Source: Hordeum vulgare subsp. vulgare
Taxonomy: Eukaryota; Streptophyta; Magnoliopsida; Poales; Poaceae
DNA length: 64,000 nt
Direction: 5' to 3'
NCBI RefSeq assembly: GCF_904849725.1
Contig: NC_058521.1
Coordinates: 347,184,638-347,248,637, forward strand
In this document: piece by piece, positions 36,736-48,213 of the stretch
How the letters are laid out: each line of letters begins with the position of its first letter
How positions within the stretch are numbered: the stretch's first letter is position 1
Position numbers and translations under genes: made by a program
Notes under the pieces: generated by a model
What the model was told of the DNA's origin: nothing
The model's input: the letters and a program-made list of their open reading frames with translations, nothing else
The model's database searches: none

Positions 36736-38780
36736 ATGTCTGGTTCAGAAGATAATCAGAATGATTTCAGAGAACCAATTGTTGAGATGGACTCATGCAC
36801 TAGTCCAGAGAAACCTGACTCTAACCTGGATCCTACAGCTCCCATGGTTTGCCCAAGGAAGCCACCAGGCAGAGTAAGAAACAGAGTTCTGATGAAGAGG
36901 ACTCATACTTTGTGTCGGAGGAAACTTCAGCTACTCCAAAGGCTCCAAGGATGACTGTCAGAAAGGTAACTGCTGATCGTGCTAATTTAAGAACACATGC
37001 TTATGTAAGGAGAAGCAAAACTCTTTCCAGTGATGAACCTTTCAAGAAGGCTGGAGTGAAGAGATCCAGGAAAAGGATAGTTCATGTTGTGGGGAGACCA
37101 ACTTCTTTGTATGAAGACCCTAAAGAAGCTGGTGAAGAAGAAGTTCTTGACGAGATCCGAGTTCCTCCTAAGAACAAGAAGTTCATGGAATATGTCATGA
37201 AATATGCTCCTAAGCCTCCATCCAAGGCAAAGAAGGCTGTAGCACCAAAGAGGAGTACAAAGGACATTCCTGCAGCTGCCAAGGAGAAAGGTCATGCTTC
37301 CAGTACCATTGCTGGATAGGAACAAGATGAGAATGCACCCATTCTCAAGAAGCTCCAACTACATCTGCCACTGCAAAATGTTGCTCACCATGTAGCAGAA
37401 GATATGAGTAAGAGAAAGTATGTTGGTTTGAGGAAATGGAGAGTTCTTGATCCATATGCTGTTAGAAGAAGAACTGCTACTGACCGAAGGTTTCACACGA
37501 AGAAACAACAAGACTTTTATGAGACTGTCTTGTTTGACAAGAGTCCTGTTGTTAGTGATATGAGGTATGTTGACTGGGAATATATCAAGGAGAATGAAAA
37601 CTTCATTCCCCATGTCCGAGAAAAATTCAGGTTAGTGGACATTGACGATTTTGTTGGAAAGGAAATGACCCCATGGAATGATGAGCTGATCATGCAATTT
37701 TATGCAACTGTTCATTTCTATGGAGATAGTTCTTTGGTTTGGATGACTGATGGTCACAGGTACGAGTCTAGAATTGATGAGTGGGCCACTATCATTGGTG
37801 ATACGTTGATGTGTATTGTGAAGCAAAAAAGATCCACAACTCTATGGCCAATATGTACAAGACAATTCCTCACAATTATTTGGCTAGTCAAAAGATGGGC
37901 TCAGTGTACATATTGCAAGCAGGAATACCAACTACTAACACTATTCTGAGACACACCTTGATGCCTAAATAAGGTGATGACAAGATGATCAGAGGACACT
38001 CCATCAACCTGCTGCACCTTTTGGAAACCCACTCCAGATTCAGAGTGATGGACTTGATAGTAGAGAATATCCGGTGGACTGCTGCTCATGAAAAGAGATC
38101 ATGTGGATATGCCCCTTACATTCAGATACTTATCAATGCCAAGCTAGGCAAGCACGTATATCTACTTGATTTTCCCCATCTACCTCTTCAGCCAGAGTTT
38201 GAAGACAATGAAGTGGTAATAGATGACAATGATCCCAGCTCGGCTGCAGCAAGAATGGCAGCAGAGGCTGCTAGAAATAGGCCACCACCAATTCCATAGC
38301 TGAGAACTCAAGCTAAGAAAATGGCATTTATAGTTAGCTCTGTCCAAGGCACAGAGAAGAACATTCAGGAGATACTCAATGTCAGAAAAGCCTTGAGAGA
38401 GTCGTGGAAACAAAGTTTTATGACATGGATCTGAAGGTTACTGAGTTGACCACTATAGTCAAACACCTTCAACATGAAGTTGACTCAGTGGAGATCCTGC
38501 GCTCAGATGATGAACATGATGAAGAGGATGATGACGAAGAACAGTCTCCTACTCTCACTACCACATAGTTCAACACTCAGCCTAGATCAGCTGTTGTTCC
38601 TAATCAGGAGACAAGACACACATCTTTAGCTCAAGCATAAGGACCTTCAGCACCAGCTCCAGCTCAAGCACCTCCAGTATCAACTCCTACACCTCTAGGA
38701 CACTCAGTAGATGCCTTTGTGGATGCTCTTCTGTCGACTCCGTAATCAGCTGCCCAGAGAGACGAGTAGTTCTATACTTT
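36736..38780 (+). pseudogene. Element D second ORF: unknown protein, plant-transposon-protein-like (frameshifted)
   Basis: Start at 36736 (MSGSEDNQNDF). The chain shifts frame near 36860, then runs 36849-37319 (SDEEDSYFVSEET, then Lys-rich KNKKFMEYVMKYAPKPPSK). After one stop it continues at 37404-37800 (RKWRVLDPYAVRRR, FYETVLFDKS, MQFYATVHFYGDSSLVWMTD, EWATIIG), then 37985-38299 after another shift (RGHSINLLHLLETHSRFRVM, RSCGYAPYIQILINAKLGKH). It ends in an acidic and Pro-rich tail near 38760. About 680 codons in all. It resembles the family called putative plant transposon protein (Transposase_32), which I judge by the FYATVHF-WMTDG pattern only. No catalytic motif is evident. Confidence 0.6.
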
Positions 38781-39267
38781 TTGAACTTTTTGGTAACTTG
38801 TTGCCAAAGGGGGAGAAATGTATAGATCATAGACTTCAAGAGAGAGAGAGAGATAGCTTTTGACTTTATTTTCTCTCATTTGGTTTCAAAAACTTTGTTA
38901 TTTTGGATGACTTTATCCCGCTATCTGTGTCTGATCATACAATTTGTTTGTTTATGCTACACTATTATCTTTTAGCTATCTATGCGATGATCATTCACTT
39001 ATCTTGTTGGTATCACATGCATTGCTATTCATTCTTATCTCGTATGCGCACCACCAAGATGTATGTAACATGGAAGAGTAACCCATGATCCTAATCGATT
39101 GAAAATTTGCATTTAAACGTTTGTCAAAACATTTTAAATATTGCACAAATTGAGGGGGAGCACTTTCTTTTCGCATACTTCTCAAAGTGTCGATGCTAAT
39201 CAATGATTATATGGTTCGTCAAAGCTTTGATCTATATGTTGTCATCAATTACCAAAAAGGGGCATAT
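38781..39267 (+). other. Element D 3' untranslated region and polypurine tract
   Basis: No ORF. It has AAAGGGGGAGAAA at about 38805, a (GA)n run at 38841-38857, and a terminal AAAAAGGGGCATAT at 39254-39267 adjoining the 3' LTR. The last is the likely polypurine tract. Confidence 0.7.
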
Positions 39268-40782
39268 TGAAAGCATAATTGCTCCCTAGGGTGGTTTTGA
39301 TAATTGATCACAACGTATGCATCATTGAACTAATATGTTTTCCAAGTATATTTCAGAAAAGTTCAAAAGATGCTATGGCTAAAGGCTTATGTGGAGATGC
39401 CCCTTGATGCAAGAAAGTAATAATATCGGCTCAAGATTCAAGCTAGAATACTCTTCATTTTATATTTGTGAGAAATCACTTTTGAGTCCATCGGAAAGCC
39501 AATACTATTAAAAGGGGGTGAGGTAGTAAAATCAACTAATTGCTCAAAGTGCTCAAAGTTAACTACCAAAATACTCAGTCATTTTCCCACATACCCATTC
39601 TGTCAAAATCCACATATAAAAATTTGGTGTCACCAACTTACACATTTCGGACCCACCGAGTTTGATCTCACACAGAAACCCTAGCCATTCCCACCAAATC
39701 GGTGCAACCAAAACCAAGTCGGTGCTACCGAGTTTGGGTGACCAACTTTCGGGTGCTTCGGTACACAAAATCGGAATTTCCGAGGTTGAGTATCGGTGCC
39801 ACCGAGTTTGACCATCCGACCGTTAGCCACCTTTTCAGTGTCGCCGAGTTTCATATATCGTTCTCACTGAGATTCAGAAGTTTCTACCTTTGTGCTAATC
39901 GGTACCATCGAGTTCTTCACTTTGGTGTCACCGAGTTTGCCACTTTGTGTGTAACGGTTGGATTTTGTGTGCTCCCTATATATAACCCTTCACCACCTCT
40001 CATTCATTGGAGAAGCACTTAGAACACACACTTCATCGACAGATCCATTTTTTGAGAGGTAAATACGTACTCATGTGTTGAGACCAAGATATTCCAATCC
40101 AATCACTTGAAAGTTGATATCTAGCCTGCCCAAACAACTTTCAACCAAATCAATCTCTCCTAGCCATGTATATTCTATGAGAGAGTGATTTTGTGTTGAG
40201 GAGACTATCTTTAGATGCCAAAGAGCAAGGAGTTCATTGATCTACCACATCTATTACCTTTTGAAGGGTGGTGCCTCCTAGATTGGTTGGGTGTCACTTG
40301 GGAGCCTCCTACTTGGTGTTGTGGAGTTGAACCAAGATGTTTGTAAGGGCAAGGAGATCGCCTACTTCGTGAAGATCGACCATGAGTAAGGCTAGTCCTC
40401 CATGGACGGAAGCCATTGTGGAATAGACAAGGCCGCTTCTTTGTTGACCCTTCGTGGGTGGAGCCCTTCGTGGAATCTCGCAGCCCTTGCCCTCTATGGG
40501 TTGAAGTCTCCACTAACATGGACGTACAATAGCGCCACCTATCGGACCCATGTCAAAAATCGTCGTATCAACATCATGCATTTGATCTCCCTACCTTACT
40601 CCTCTACTTTACACTTCAATGTTTTACATTCCACTTCTATACTCTTAGAACTGCATGTGTAGGGTGTACTTCACTTGCTATAGCTACCATAGCTACCTCC
40701 CAACTAAAACTGGGAATATCCAAAAAAATTACCTTCTCAAGTAGTGTAATGACCGGCCTCTAGACATACTTCCGATCCTATA
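39268..40782 (+). repeat. 3' LTR of element D (1515 bp)
   Basis: Starts TGAAAGCATAATTGC and ends before GCTAG (40783-40787). It carries the TCGGT/ACCGA motif group at 39645-39945 and a TATA box at 39977-39985. It is longer than the 5' LTR because of the deletion in the latter. Confidence 0.92.
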
Positions 40783-40787
40783 GCTAG

Positions 40788-42420
40788 CGAGGGAGAGAGG
40801 GTATAGGGGCGTGTCTGGGGTCTTCGAGGGTGCTGCCTACGTCAGCTGAATGGGTTAAAGAGGAGCGGGCCACGCCTCGCGGTGGCAAGCTCCGCCTCAC
40901 GGGCTTGGGTGTGCGCGGGCATGTGTCGACACGGCAGGATAATGGGGAGAAAGGAGGTGTCGTGTGTTGCACGAGAGCCGGTCTTTATTCAGAAGCTTTT
41001 TCACTGGCTGTGGGGGCGAAGCCTGGCCAGGGCTGGCCCCCCTTGATGTGGGCGCTCTGTTACATGTTGAGAGCGCCATTTTGGCATGCCATGGCATGCT
41101 GGCACGCTCTAGCGTGTCTAGGGCGTGTCTGGTAGCACTTGTGGGATTAGGGAGATCCTCCGAGGATGCTTTGGCGCCGACGGGAATAGTGTTTGTCAAA
41201 TAGAGAGTGAAGAACACGTGCTGCGAGAATGAATTCAAAGTTTAAATTAAAGATTTTGTCTTGCTCCCTTTGAACTGGAGTTGAAGCCCTCGGTTGCAGG
41301 TGTGGGGCTACACAGGCAACCTATGATAGAGATTAGGAGTGAAGGAGTGGGGTGAAAGGGGTGTTTGTTGCTGATTTGCAAAATCAGCATAAGGTGTTTG
41401 ATGCTTGTTTGGAGAAGTTATTCTTCTCCAAATGTAGTGAAACTTAATAGGACTGGATGAGGGATAGAAATAACATGGTTTACAATGTAGACTCGGAAAA
41501 ACCAAAAAATGGCAAGAATTGGAATCCTATGGGAAAATATGATCAAATAAACACCCACAAATGCAAAACTTGGCATGCCCTCCTCATTTGGTGTTTTGAT
41601 TGCTCCTACAAAGTTTGAGATCAAATAGACAAACTTGGCAGTGTAGAGTTGTTCCAACATGGTTCTGGACAAAAAGGTCTTCTTGATTATTAGGTGAACC
41701 AAACCATCTTGGATGGGGATGAAACTTGGTATTGTTATCACATATAATATGTGGGACATGCTGGAAGTTTCTTGGAATTTATTGAGAATATTTCCTCTGG
41801 AAATATTTCAAAAGGTGAGAATAGACATAAATGGTTTTCAAGCAATTTGCCCAATATTTTGAAAATAACCATGGGTTCAAACTCACATATATGGAAAATA
41901 TATGTCTTGTGAGTTTCCCTAATTTTTCTCAGAAGTTTCTAAGGTAGAAAAATAATTTTCCCCTATGAAATACCATTTCTGGCGTCAGAAAAACTCACTT
42001 AAGTAATATAGGAAAATATTTTTAAAAATAATTCGAATAAGGTTTTGAGAAGTTATTTTAATAATATAAACAATAGAAAACCTTTGGTGCCAAACATTTC
42101 CCTTACATTAGGCACTTGTAGAACAAATCCCAATCTAGGGGTTTTGGAAATGAAAAATAAGAAAAAGGGTTTTTTGTTGGATTAATTTTATATAAAAATT
42201 GGTTTCTGGTGTTATACCCATGGCATGATCATTCGGCAAGGGTTTGGAGTTAAGGTGGAAGTCCTGAGAGAAAAAGTTGTTTTGGCATGCTAGTCACAAG
42301 CGAACATACAAGCAATGGCAATCAAGACAATCATAGTGCTCACTTAAGAAATTTTAATTGACTCCAAATTTTTGAAAAAAAATCAGTAGTGACAAGGTGG
42401 TACAAACAGAGGGTGTGACT
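40788..42420 (-). repeat. 3' LTR of element G, second segment
   Basis: Aligns with about 50805-52476 and includes the perfect palindrome at 41084-41099. The terminal CA is changed to CT. It is followed by the polypurine tract (minus strand AAGGTGGGTCGG, 42421-42435). Confidence 0.9.
41084..41099. promoter_or_regulatory. 16 bp palindrome GCATGCCATGGCATGC in the G 3' LTR U3
   Basis: A perfect palindrome, within a longer imperfect one (AGCGCC on the left, GGCACGCT on the right). It is repeated exactly at 51110-51125 in the other LTR and with one change at 7209-7224 in element A. It lies about 370 bases upstream of the TATA box. A protein-binding or cruciform-forming site is possible. Confidence 0.5.
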
Positions 42421-42463
42421 AACCGACCCACCTTACAAGAATCTCGTCCCCGAGATTCCTGGG

Positions 42464-43910
42464 CTAAGTGCTAAAAAGGTGCGGGAACTTGGATCTAAGG
42501 TAGTTTTCGTGCTCCCATGTTTCTACTGCCTCGGTGTGGTTGCTCCATTGGACCTTGTAGTACTTGATGGTGCAGCTTCGGGTGTGAAGTTTGGCTTCGT
42601 CCAGGATGTGGATCAGTCTCTCACGATAATTAAGGTCTGGTTGAAGGTCGATGGCTTGACGATCGATGTCCTTGTAGAGATCCGGACGCTTGGGATCTTG
42701 GAGGCACTTTCGGAGTTGTGACACGTGGAAGATGTTGTGCTCACCCGATAGCTCAGGAGGTAGCTCCAGCTGGTAGGCAACTTCTCCTCATCTTGTGGTG
42801 ATCTTGAAGGGGGCAATGTATCTAGGGCAAGCTTGCCCTTGACGTGAAAGCGCTTCGTCCCCTTGAGATGTGTGACGCGGAGATACACGTGGTGCCCCAG
42901 GTTGAGTTCCACCTCTCAGCGGTGGGTATCTGCATAGCTCTTCTGTCATGACTTGGCGGTTTCCAAACGTTCCCTGACAAGCTGAACTTGCTCTTCGGCT
43001 TCGTGGAGGATTTCTGGGCCAAAGATCAGTCCTTCCTCGATCTCAGACCAGATGAGGGATGTGCGACATTTGTGCCCATACAATACCTCAAATGGTGCCA
43101 TCTATACACTGGACGGATATCTGTTGTTATATGAGAACTCGGCGAAGGGAAAACAGTCCTCCCATTTGGCTCCGTACGCTAAGACACAAGCGCGGAGCAT
43201 ATCCTCGAGTATCTGTTTTACTCTTTCCATCTGCCCGCCGGTCTGCGGGTGGAAGGCGGTGCTGAAGGAGATCTTGGTCCCCAAGGCTTCTTGGAACTTC
43301 TTCCAGAATCTTGTGGTTAACTCCATGCCTCGGTCGGACATGATCTTCTTTGGAACTCCATGGATGTAGAGATTGGCCAGCTGGTTACCACATACGTGGT
43401 ACTGACGGGAATGAAGTGGGCCACCTTGGTCGGGTGGTCAATTATGACCCAAATGGAGTCGTGCCCTTTGCCTGATTTGGGCAGACCCTTGATGAAGTCC
43501 ATACCGACTTGATCCCGCTTCCATTCAGGCACTTCAAGAGGTTCCAACAGTCCAGTACGTCGCTGATGCTCAGCCTTGACCCTCTAGCATATGTCGCATT
43601 TAGCGATGTATAAGGCTATTTCCCTCTTCATGTCGTGCCACCAGAACCTTTCCTTAAGGTCTTAGTGCATCTTGGTCCCTCTAGGGTAAATGGAGTATGG
43701 AGTGTCATCTGCTTCTTGCAAGATCAGATTTTTGAGCTCGACCTCGTTGGGTAGGCAGATGCGATTTCCAAACCATACAACTCCTTGCTTATCCATTGAG
43801 AATCATGGGGCCTTGTCTTCCTTGATCTAACTCTTGATACCCCCGATGCTCTCGTGTAACTTTTGGGCCTCCTTAATGTCGTCCATTAGCATAGTCCTTC
43901 CCTCGAGGTT
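42464..43910 (-). pseudogene. Element G integrase and chromodomain (broken)
   Basis: A stop at 42464 ends the chromodomain (42464-42724: HILDEAKLHTRS, KVQWSNHTEAVETWEHENYL). The catalytic core is at 43102-43547: MDFIKGLPKSGKGHDSIWVI in one frame and MSDRGMELTTRFWKKFQEAL with GGQMERVKQILEDML in the next. The zinc finger is at about 43560-43800. Frameshifts near 43360 and 42920 break the chain. The DDE residues are still readable. Confidence 0.85.
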
Positions 43911-43934
43911 TGCTAGGAATCCCAATTCAACTAA

Positions 43935-45790
43935 CTACAAACCAAAACTCTCAAGTTGTTTATATAAGGCGGGTAGCCTTTCCTTGATCACACCATTCAG
44001 GGTGCAAGCCTTCCGACTCAAGGCGTCCGCTACCACATTGTCTTTTCCGGGGTGGTATTGAATACTGAGGTCATAATCTTTAATTAATTCCAACCATCTC
44101 CGTTGCCTCATATTCAATTCCTTCTGAGTGAAAATATACTTCAAACTCTTATGGTCCGTGCATATGTCACATGGCTTCCCTAGAAGGTAGTGTCGCCACG
44201 TCCTTATGGCATGAATTACTGTCGCCATCTCGAGGTCGTGAGTGGCGTAGTTCTCCTCATGAGGGTGTAGCTGTCGTGACAGATAAGCCACGACTCTGCC
44301 TTCTTGTATCAGGACAGCATCGAGCTCAGTCCTTGATGCATCGCAATATATCACAAACTCCTTCTTAATATCAAGAGTGGCCAAGACGGGGGCGGTTGTC
44401 AACCTCTTCGTCAATTCTTGGAAGCTTTCTTTGCACGTGTGCGTCCATTTGAACCTCTTGCCCTTCTTCAAGAGTTGAGTCATTGGTCGGGCAATGCTGG
44501 AGAATCCTTCTACGAACTTGCGGTAATATCCCACGAGTCCGAGGAAGCTCCTGACTTCCTTCACATCGATTGGTGAAATCCACTTTGTTACTGTAGTAAT
44601 TTTGGTAGGGTTGACTCCCAACCCATCCGCCGTCATGTTGTGACCCAGGAATCCAACTTCGTGTAGCCCAAATTCGCATTTGCTGAACTTGGCATAGAGT
44701 TGGTGCTCTCAAAGTTTCTCTAATACCATCCTCACATGTTGTTCATGCTCTTCTTCGTAATTGGAGAAGATGAGTATGTCATCGATGAAGACAACGACAA
44801 ACTTGTCCATATACTACATGAAGACCTTGTTCATGAGATACATGAAGTGGGCTAGGGAAGTGGTCAACCCAAACGACATGACCATGCACTCGTACATGCC
44901 ATAACTGGTAATGAATGTCGTCTTTGGTATGTCTTCGGGCCAGATTTTTAGTTGCTAGTATCTAGACATTAGGTCGATCTTGGAGAATACCTTGGCACCA
45001 TTCAACTGATCAAACAAGTCTTCAATCTTGGGGAGCGGGTACTTGTTCTTTATTATGACCTCATTAAGGGAATGGTATTGTCGACACAGAGCCTGATAGT
45101 CACGTCCTTTTTGGACACTAATAGAACAGGTGGTCCCTCAGGAGAGGCACTAGGGAGAATAAATCCCTTCTCGGGCTGCACGGCCAGATGCATCTTCAAC
45201 TCAGCCAGTTCCTCCGATCCCATTCTATATGTATTCTTATAGATAGGTCTTGATATGGGCATGAGCTCAATGATGAACTTGACATCTTGGTCGGGAGGCA
45301 TCTCGGGTAGTTCACCAGGAAAAACATCCGGGTACTCGCAAACCACCGGCACGTGATCAAACTCGATCCCTGTAAGGTAGTTAACCTCAGGGGCTGGGGT
45401 GGAGGTAGGTTCGGAAATATACTTGACTTCGAGTCCTTGATCACTGTCATGGTGATGGCTCTCTTGGCACAGTCCAATATGCTTTGGTGCTTGGCTAACC
45501 AATCCATACCATGGATCACGTCCAAGCCTTTAAGGACGATAAGGTCTGCTATGAAGTCTACCCCATTAATGTTGACTCCAACTCCCCTACACCCTATATT
45601 GGTCCTTAATACAACACGCGGGGTTTGTACTGCCATTTGAGCATTTAGGAATGTAGGTTGCAAGCCACTCTTCATCGCAAATTTTGGGTGATAAAAGAAT
45701 GCGAGGCACCACAATCAAACAATATTGTTGCTGGAGTTGAGTTGATGAGGAATGTACCGAGTATGCAGTTCCGGTCTTCTTGTGTAGAGA
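43935..45790 (-). pseudogene. Element G protease, reverse transcriptase and RNase H (broken)
   Basis: RNase H and the RT connection form the best frame in the element, 43935-44636: [49 protein letters not shown], then YTDH-like [16 protein letters not shown] and [18 protein letters not shown] is at 44700-45500 (IRLCVDN remnant; [22 protein letters not shown] at about 44780-44810). The protease is at 45590-45760 with ILFDCGASHSFIT. Frameshifts occur at about 44700, 44960, 45060 and 45200. An enzyme set typical of chromoviruses; inactive. Confidence 0.85.
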
Positions 45791-46994
45791 CGTGATTCAC
45801 GCATCCCCTGTTGTTGTAGTGCATGTTGTAGGGAGCTTGGTTCCTGTTTGGTGCTCCATGACCTTGTCCTTGATTTGGCACATTGGTGCGTGGTGCATCG
45901 GGCTTCTTATTGGGGCACTGCCTTGAGAAGTTCCCAGGCTGGCCACACCCAAAGCAGGTGACCTGCCCGGGGTTGTTGGTATTGCCCTCATTGTTGTTGC
46001 TGGGAGGGTTGTATTCCATCTTGGGGTTGGCATACGGCTGAGGCTGGTAGTTTAGTCGAGGTACAATATCCATGTGGTGCTGGTGCTCATAGTTAGGTCT
46101 TGCCGGGGCTGACTGCCACGAATGAGCATGCTGGTTGCTAGAACCACCGTTGCCAATCAGCTTGCGCTTATGAGTGTCTTCCATAGTAGGGTGCTTTGCT
46201 TCAAGTAGGAGAGCCTTATTCACCAGATCACAGAAGGTTCGGCAGTCACAGACAACAAGTTGGTATTGCTGCGAATACTGAAGTCCTTCCATGAAGCGCT
46301 CCACTTTTGCGGCCTCGGTGTTGACATCATCAGGTGCATACCTCGATAAGAGGTTAAACTTTTGCAGTTATTCCTTGACTGAACCATTGCCTTGATTCAA
46401 CGCATAGAACTCCCGCTTCTTGATAGCCACCATCCCAGGGGGAATGTGGGCAGTACGGAATCCTTCCTTGAAGGTAGTCTAGGTGATAACACGCTCGCCC
46501 TGCATGATCTTGAATCCGTCCCACCAAGCCCTGTCGGTGCCCCCGAGATAGTGAGAGTCATACTTGACCTTCTCACGGTCATTTGTGTAGTTGACCAGCG
46601 CGAGGAGGTCCTCGATGGTGCAGATTCAGTCATCGACATCCACAGGCTCCGTTGTCTCAGTGAAAATCGGGGGTGTAGTCCTCATGAACTTCGACAGAGT
46701 GGAGCGACCATTGTCGTTCCAACCTTGTTGCGGGTTGTTCACCAAGACCTAAGCCATCTGCTGGATAGCGGTGTTGTTGGCCTAACGTTCCTCTCGGAGA
46801 GCCTGAAGGAACTGCGCCATGGTCAGTATCTCCGGAGGAGGTGGTGGCGGGGGAATGTCGCCATGTGGCTGCTCCTGGTGAGCTCTAGCTTGAGTAGTCT
46901 CACCGGCTCCTGGCTGCTGGCTAGAGTCGCAAGTGCTGGGGTGGTCAAAGGTAATGGCGTGGGTAGCAGCCACCATACTGTTTGGAGCAGCCAA
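45790..46994 (-). pseudogene. Element G gag (broken)
   Basis: The probable start ATG at 46994 (MAAPNSMVAATHAITFDHP) is followed by a Pro run (PPPPPPPE at about 46830) and ILTMAQFLQALREER. The middle is interrupted near 46640 and 46390. The C-terminal part at 45672-46304 carries MERFMEGLQYSQQYQLVVCD and a zinc knuckle CFGCGQPGNFSRQC (about 45935-45965). In the knuckle the usual His is Asn, so zinc binding would be weakened. It then runs into the protease. Confidence 0.82.
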
Positions 46995-47450
46995 GTCAAT
47001 ATACTAGAATAGACGAGTGATCAGCATAAGGGAGAAACACGCCTATATAAGGGGAGTTGCTATGGTGCAAGTGTGTCAAACAAAAGGGTCAAAGGACCGA
47101 ATGCAACTTCATTAAGTAAGATAGATGATGTAGCCGCTTTCATGCTACCTAAGGCAAAGCACGACTCACATCAGGACACAAACAGAAAGCATACAAGACG
47201 CACTCATGGTTTCATCTGAACCATCACACGGACTCGACTTCGCATGGGAATTCCTAACTTGCCCTAATCTAGGGTCTTAGGACTTAAGTAGCGGAGTGCG
47301 CGATCTCGAACTCGCGCTCCTCTGGGTCTTCCTCCTAGTCATCATCTGTGCGGGCATCATCTCCTTTCGAGGTTGTGGGGGAATGAGAAAGTCCATCCCG
47401 ACAACACTTCATTGGTGGAACGGTGAAGAGGTCCCTATATTCCTGGGCAC

Positions 47451-48053
47451 TCATGCGACGACTCCGAATGGGCTGACCTTAAGTAGTGGTACTCCTCCTC
47501 TATATGCGATAGCAGGCTGTCCTTTTGGTGCTCCATCCTTCTTGATCCTGCTCGTCTTCATCTTCGCTTGGCGGAGTAGTTCGCGGACATGATGGAGTTC
47601 TTGGCGGAGCTTCACTGACTCCTTGATCAGGTTATGAGCTAGGCTGTCGGCAGAGAGGCTAAAGTAGGTCTGGAACCTAAGCGGTGATCCTTCCTCTGGG
47701 GACGGGTTCAACGTCCAACTCCTGCCAACCTCATCCTTAACAAAAGGCTAGTGATGGGTAGTCGGTTTATCTACCATCTCGCGGAGGATGTCGCGAAGGT
47801 GGATCAGCGCCTTTCGCGCTGCTGTCTCAACCGCCAATACCAGAGTCGCCATTTGTGGCCCTTCAAAGAACCAACTAGTCGGAGAGTCATTTGCCTTCAT
47901 GACCACATCCACGTGGTACTCCTTTGTGGTGGCATTGACCGAGTGTTCGTGGTAGAGGTAAATTGGTGATCGGGGCACTCGACAATTCTCCAGGCTGCCC
48001 TCCAGGAGTAGGGGAAAGACGGACTCCAGGAGGGTCTCGAGTACGACGACCAT
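47451..48053 (-). pseudogene. Element G ORF0 upstream of gag, 200 codons with one stop
   Basis: A single frame from the ATG at 48051-48053 to a stop at 47451, broken only by one TAG near 47748. It begins MVVVLETLLESVFPLLL, has PRSPIYLYHEHSVNATTKEY, then WFFEGPQMATLVLAVETAAR and KALIHLRDILREMVD. A C-terminal helix (LIKESVKLRQELHHVRELLR) looks like a coiled coil. A related but more decayed frame lies at the same place in element B (19090-19620). It is not gag, and I do not recognise a function. Its place between primer-binding site and gag recalls the ORF1 of Ogre-type elements, although this pol is Tekay type. Compared with the pol frames, it is remarkably intact. Confidence 0.6.
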
Positions 48054-48200
48054 CTAGAAGGTTTTGGGAGAGGACTCAGCAAAGGGGTCTTAATGGTATA
48101 GGAAAGTGGTAAGGGTGTATAAAATCCTAAGTGTAATTGCTAGGTGTGTTATTCGTCCCGTATGACGTTCATGCTACCTAAGGCTTCCTACAGTCAGGAT

Positions 48201-48213
48201 GGCTCTGATACCA
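48201..48213 (-). other. Primer-binding site of element G (initiator tRNA-Met)
   Basis: Minus strand TGGTATCAGAGCC, a perfect complement of the plant initiator tRNA-Met 3' end, five bases inside the LTR edge at 48218. Confidence 0.93.

Larger units (their letters stand above)
31797..40782 (+). mobile_element. Element D: SIRE-like copia derivative with gag and an extra ORF but no pol
   Basis: Nested in the 3' LTR of G with TSD GCTAG. Its LTRs are 31797-32794 and 39268-40782, starting TGAAAGC and ending in a degraded CTACA-type terminus (CTATA). The primer site is at 32795-32808 and the polypurine tract at 39252-39267. It has a gag of the SIRE/Maximus type (about 32920-35030) and a second ORF (36736-38780). 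No protease, integrase, RT or RNase H motif can be found on either strand between the LTRs, so mobilisation must have used proteins from another element. It fits the class of non-autonomous elements that keep only gag, plus an added gene. Confidence 0.87.

Noticed and set aside
37404..37949. 181-codon plus-strand ORF as an independent host gene
   Set aside because: It lies within element D between primer site and polypurine tract, and continues with neighbouring frames as a TE ORF.
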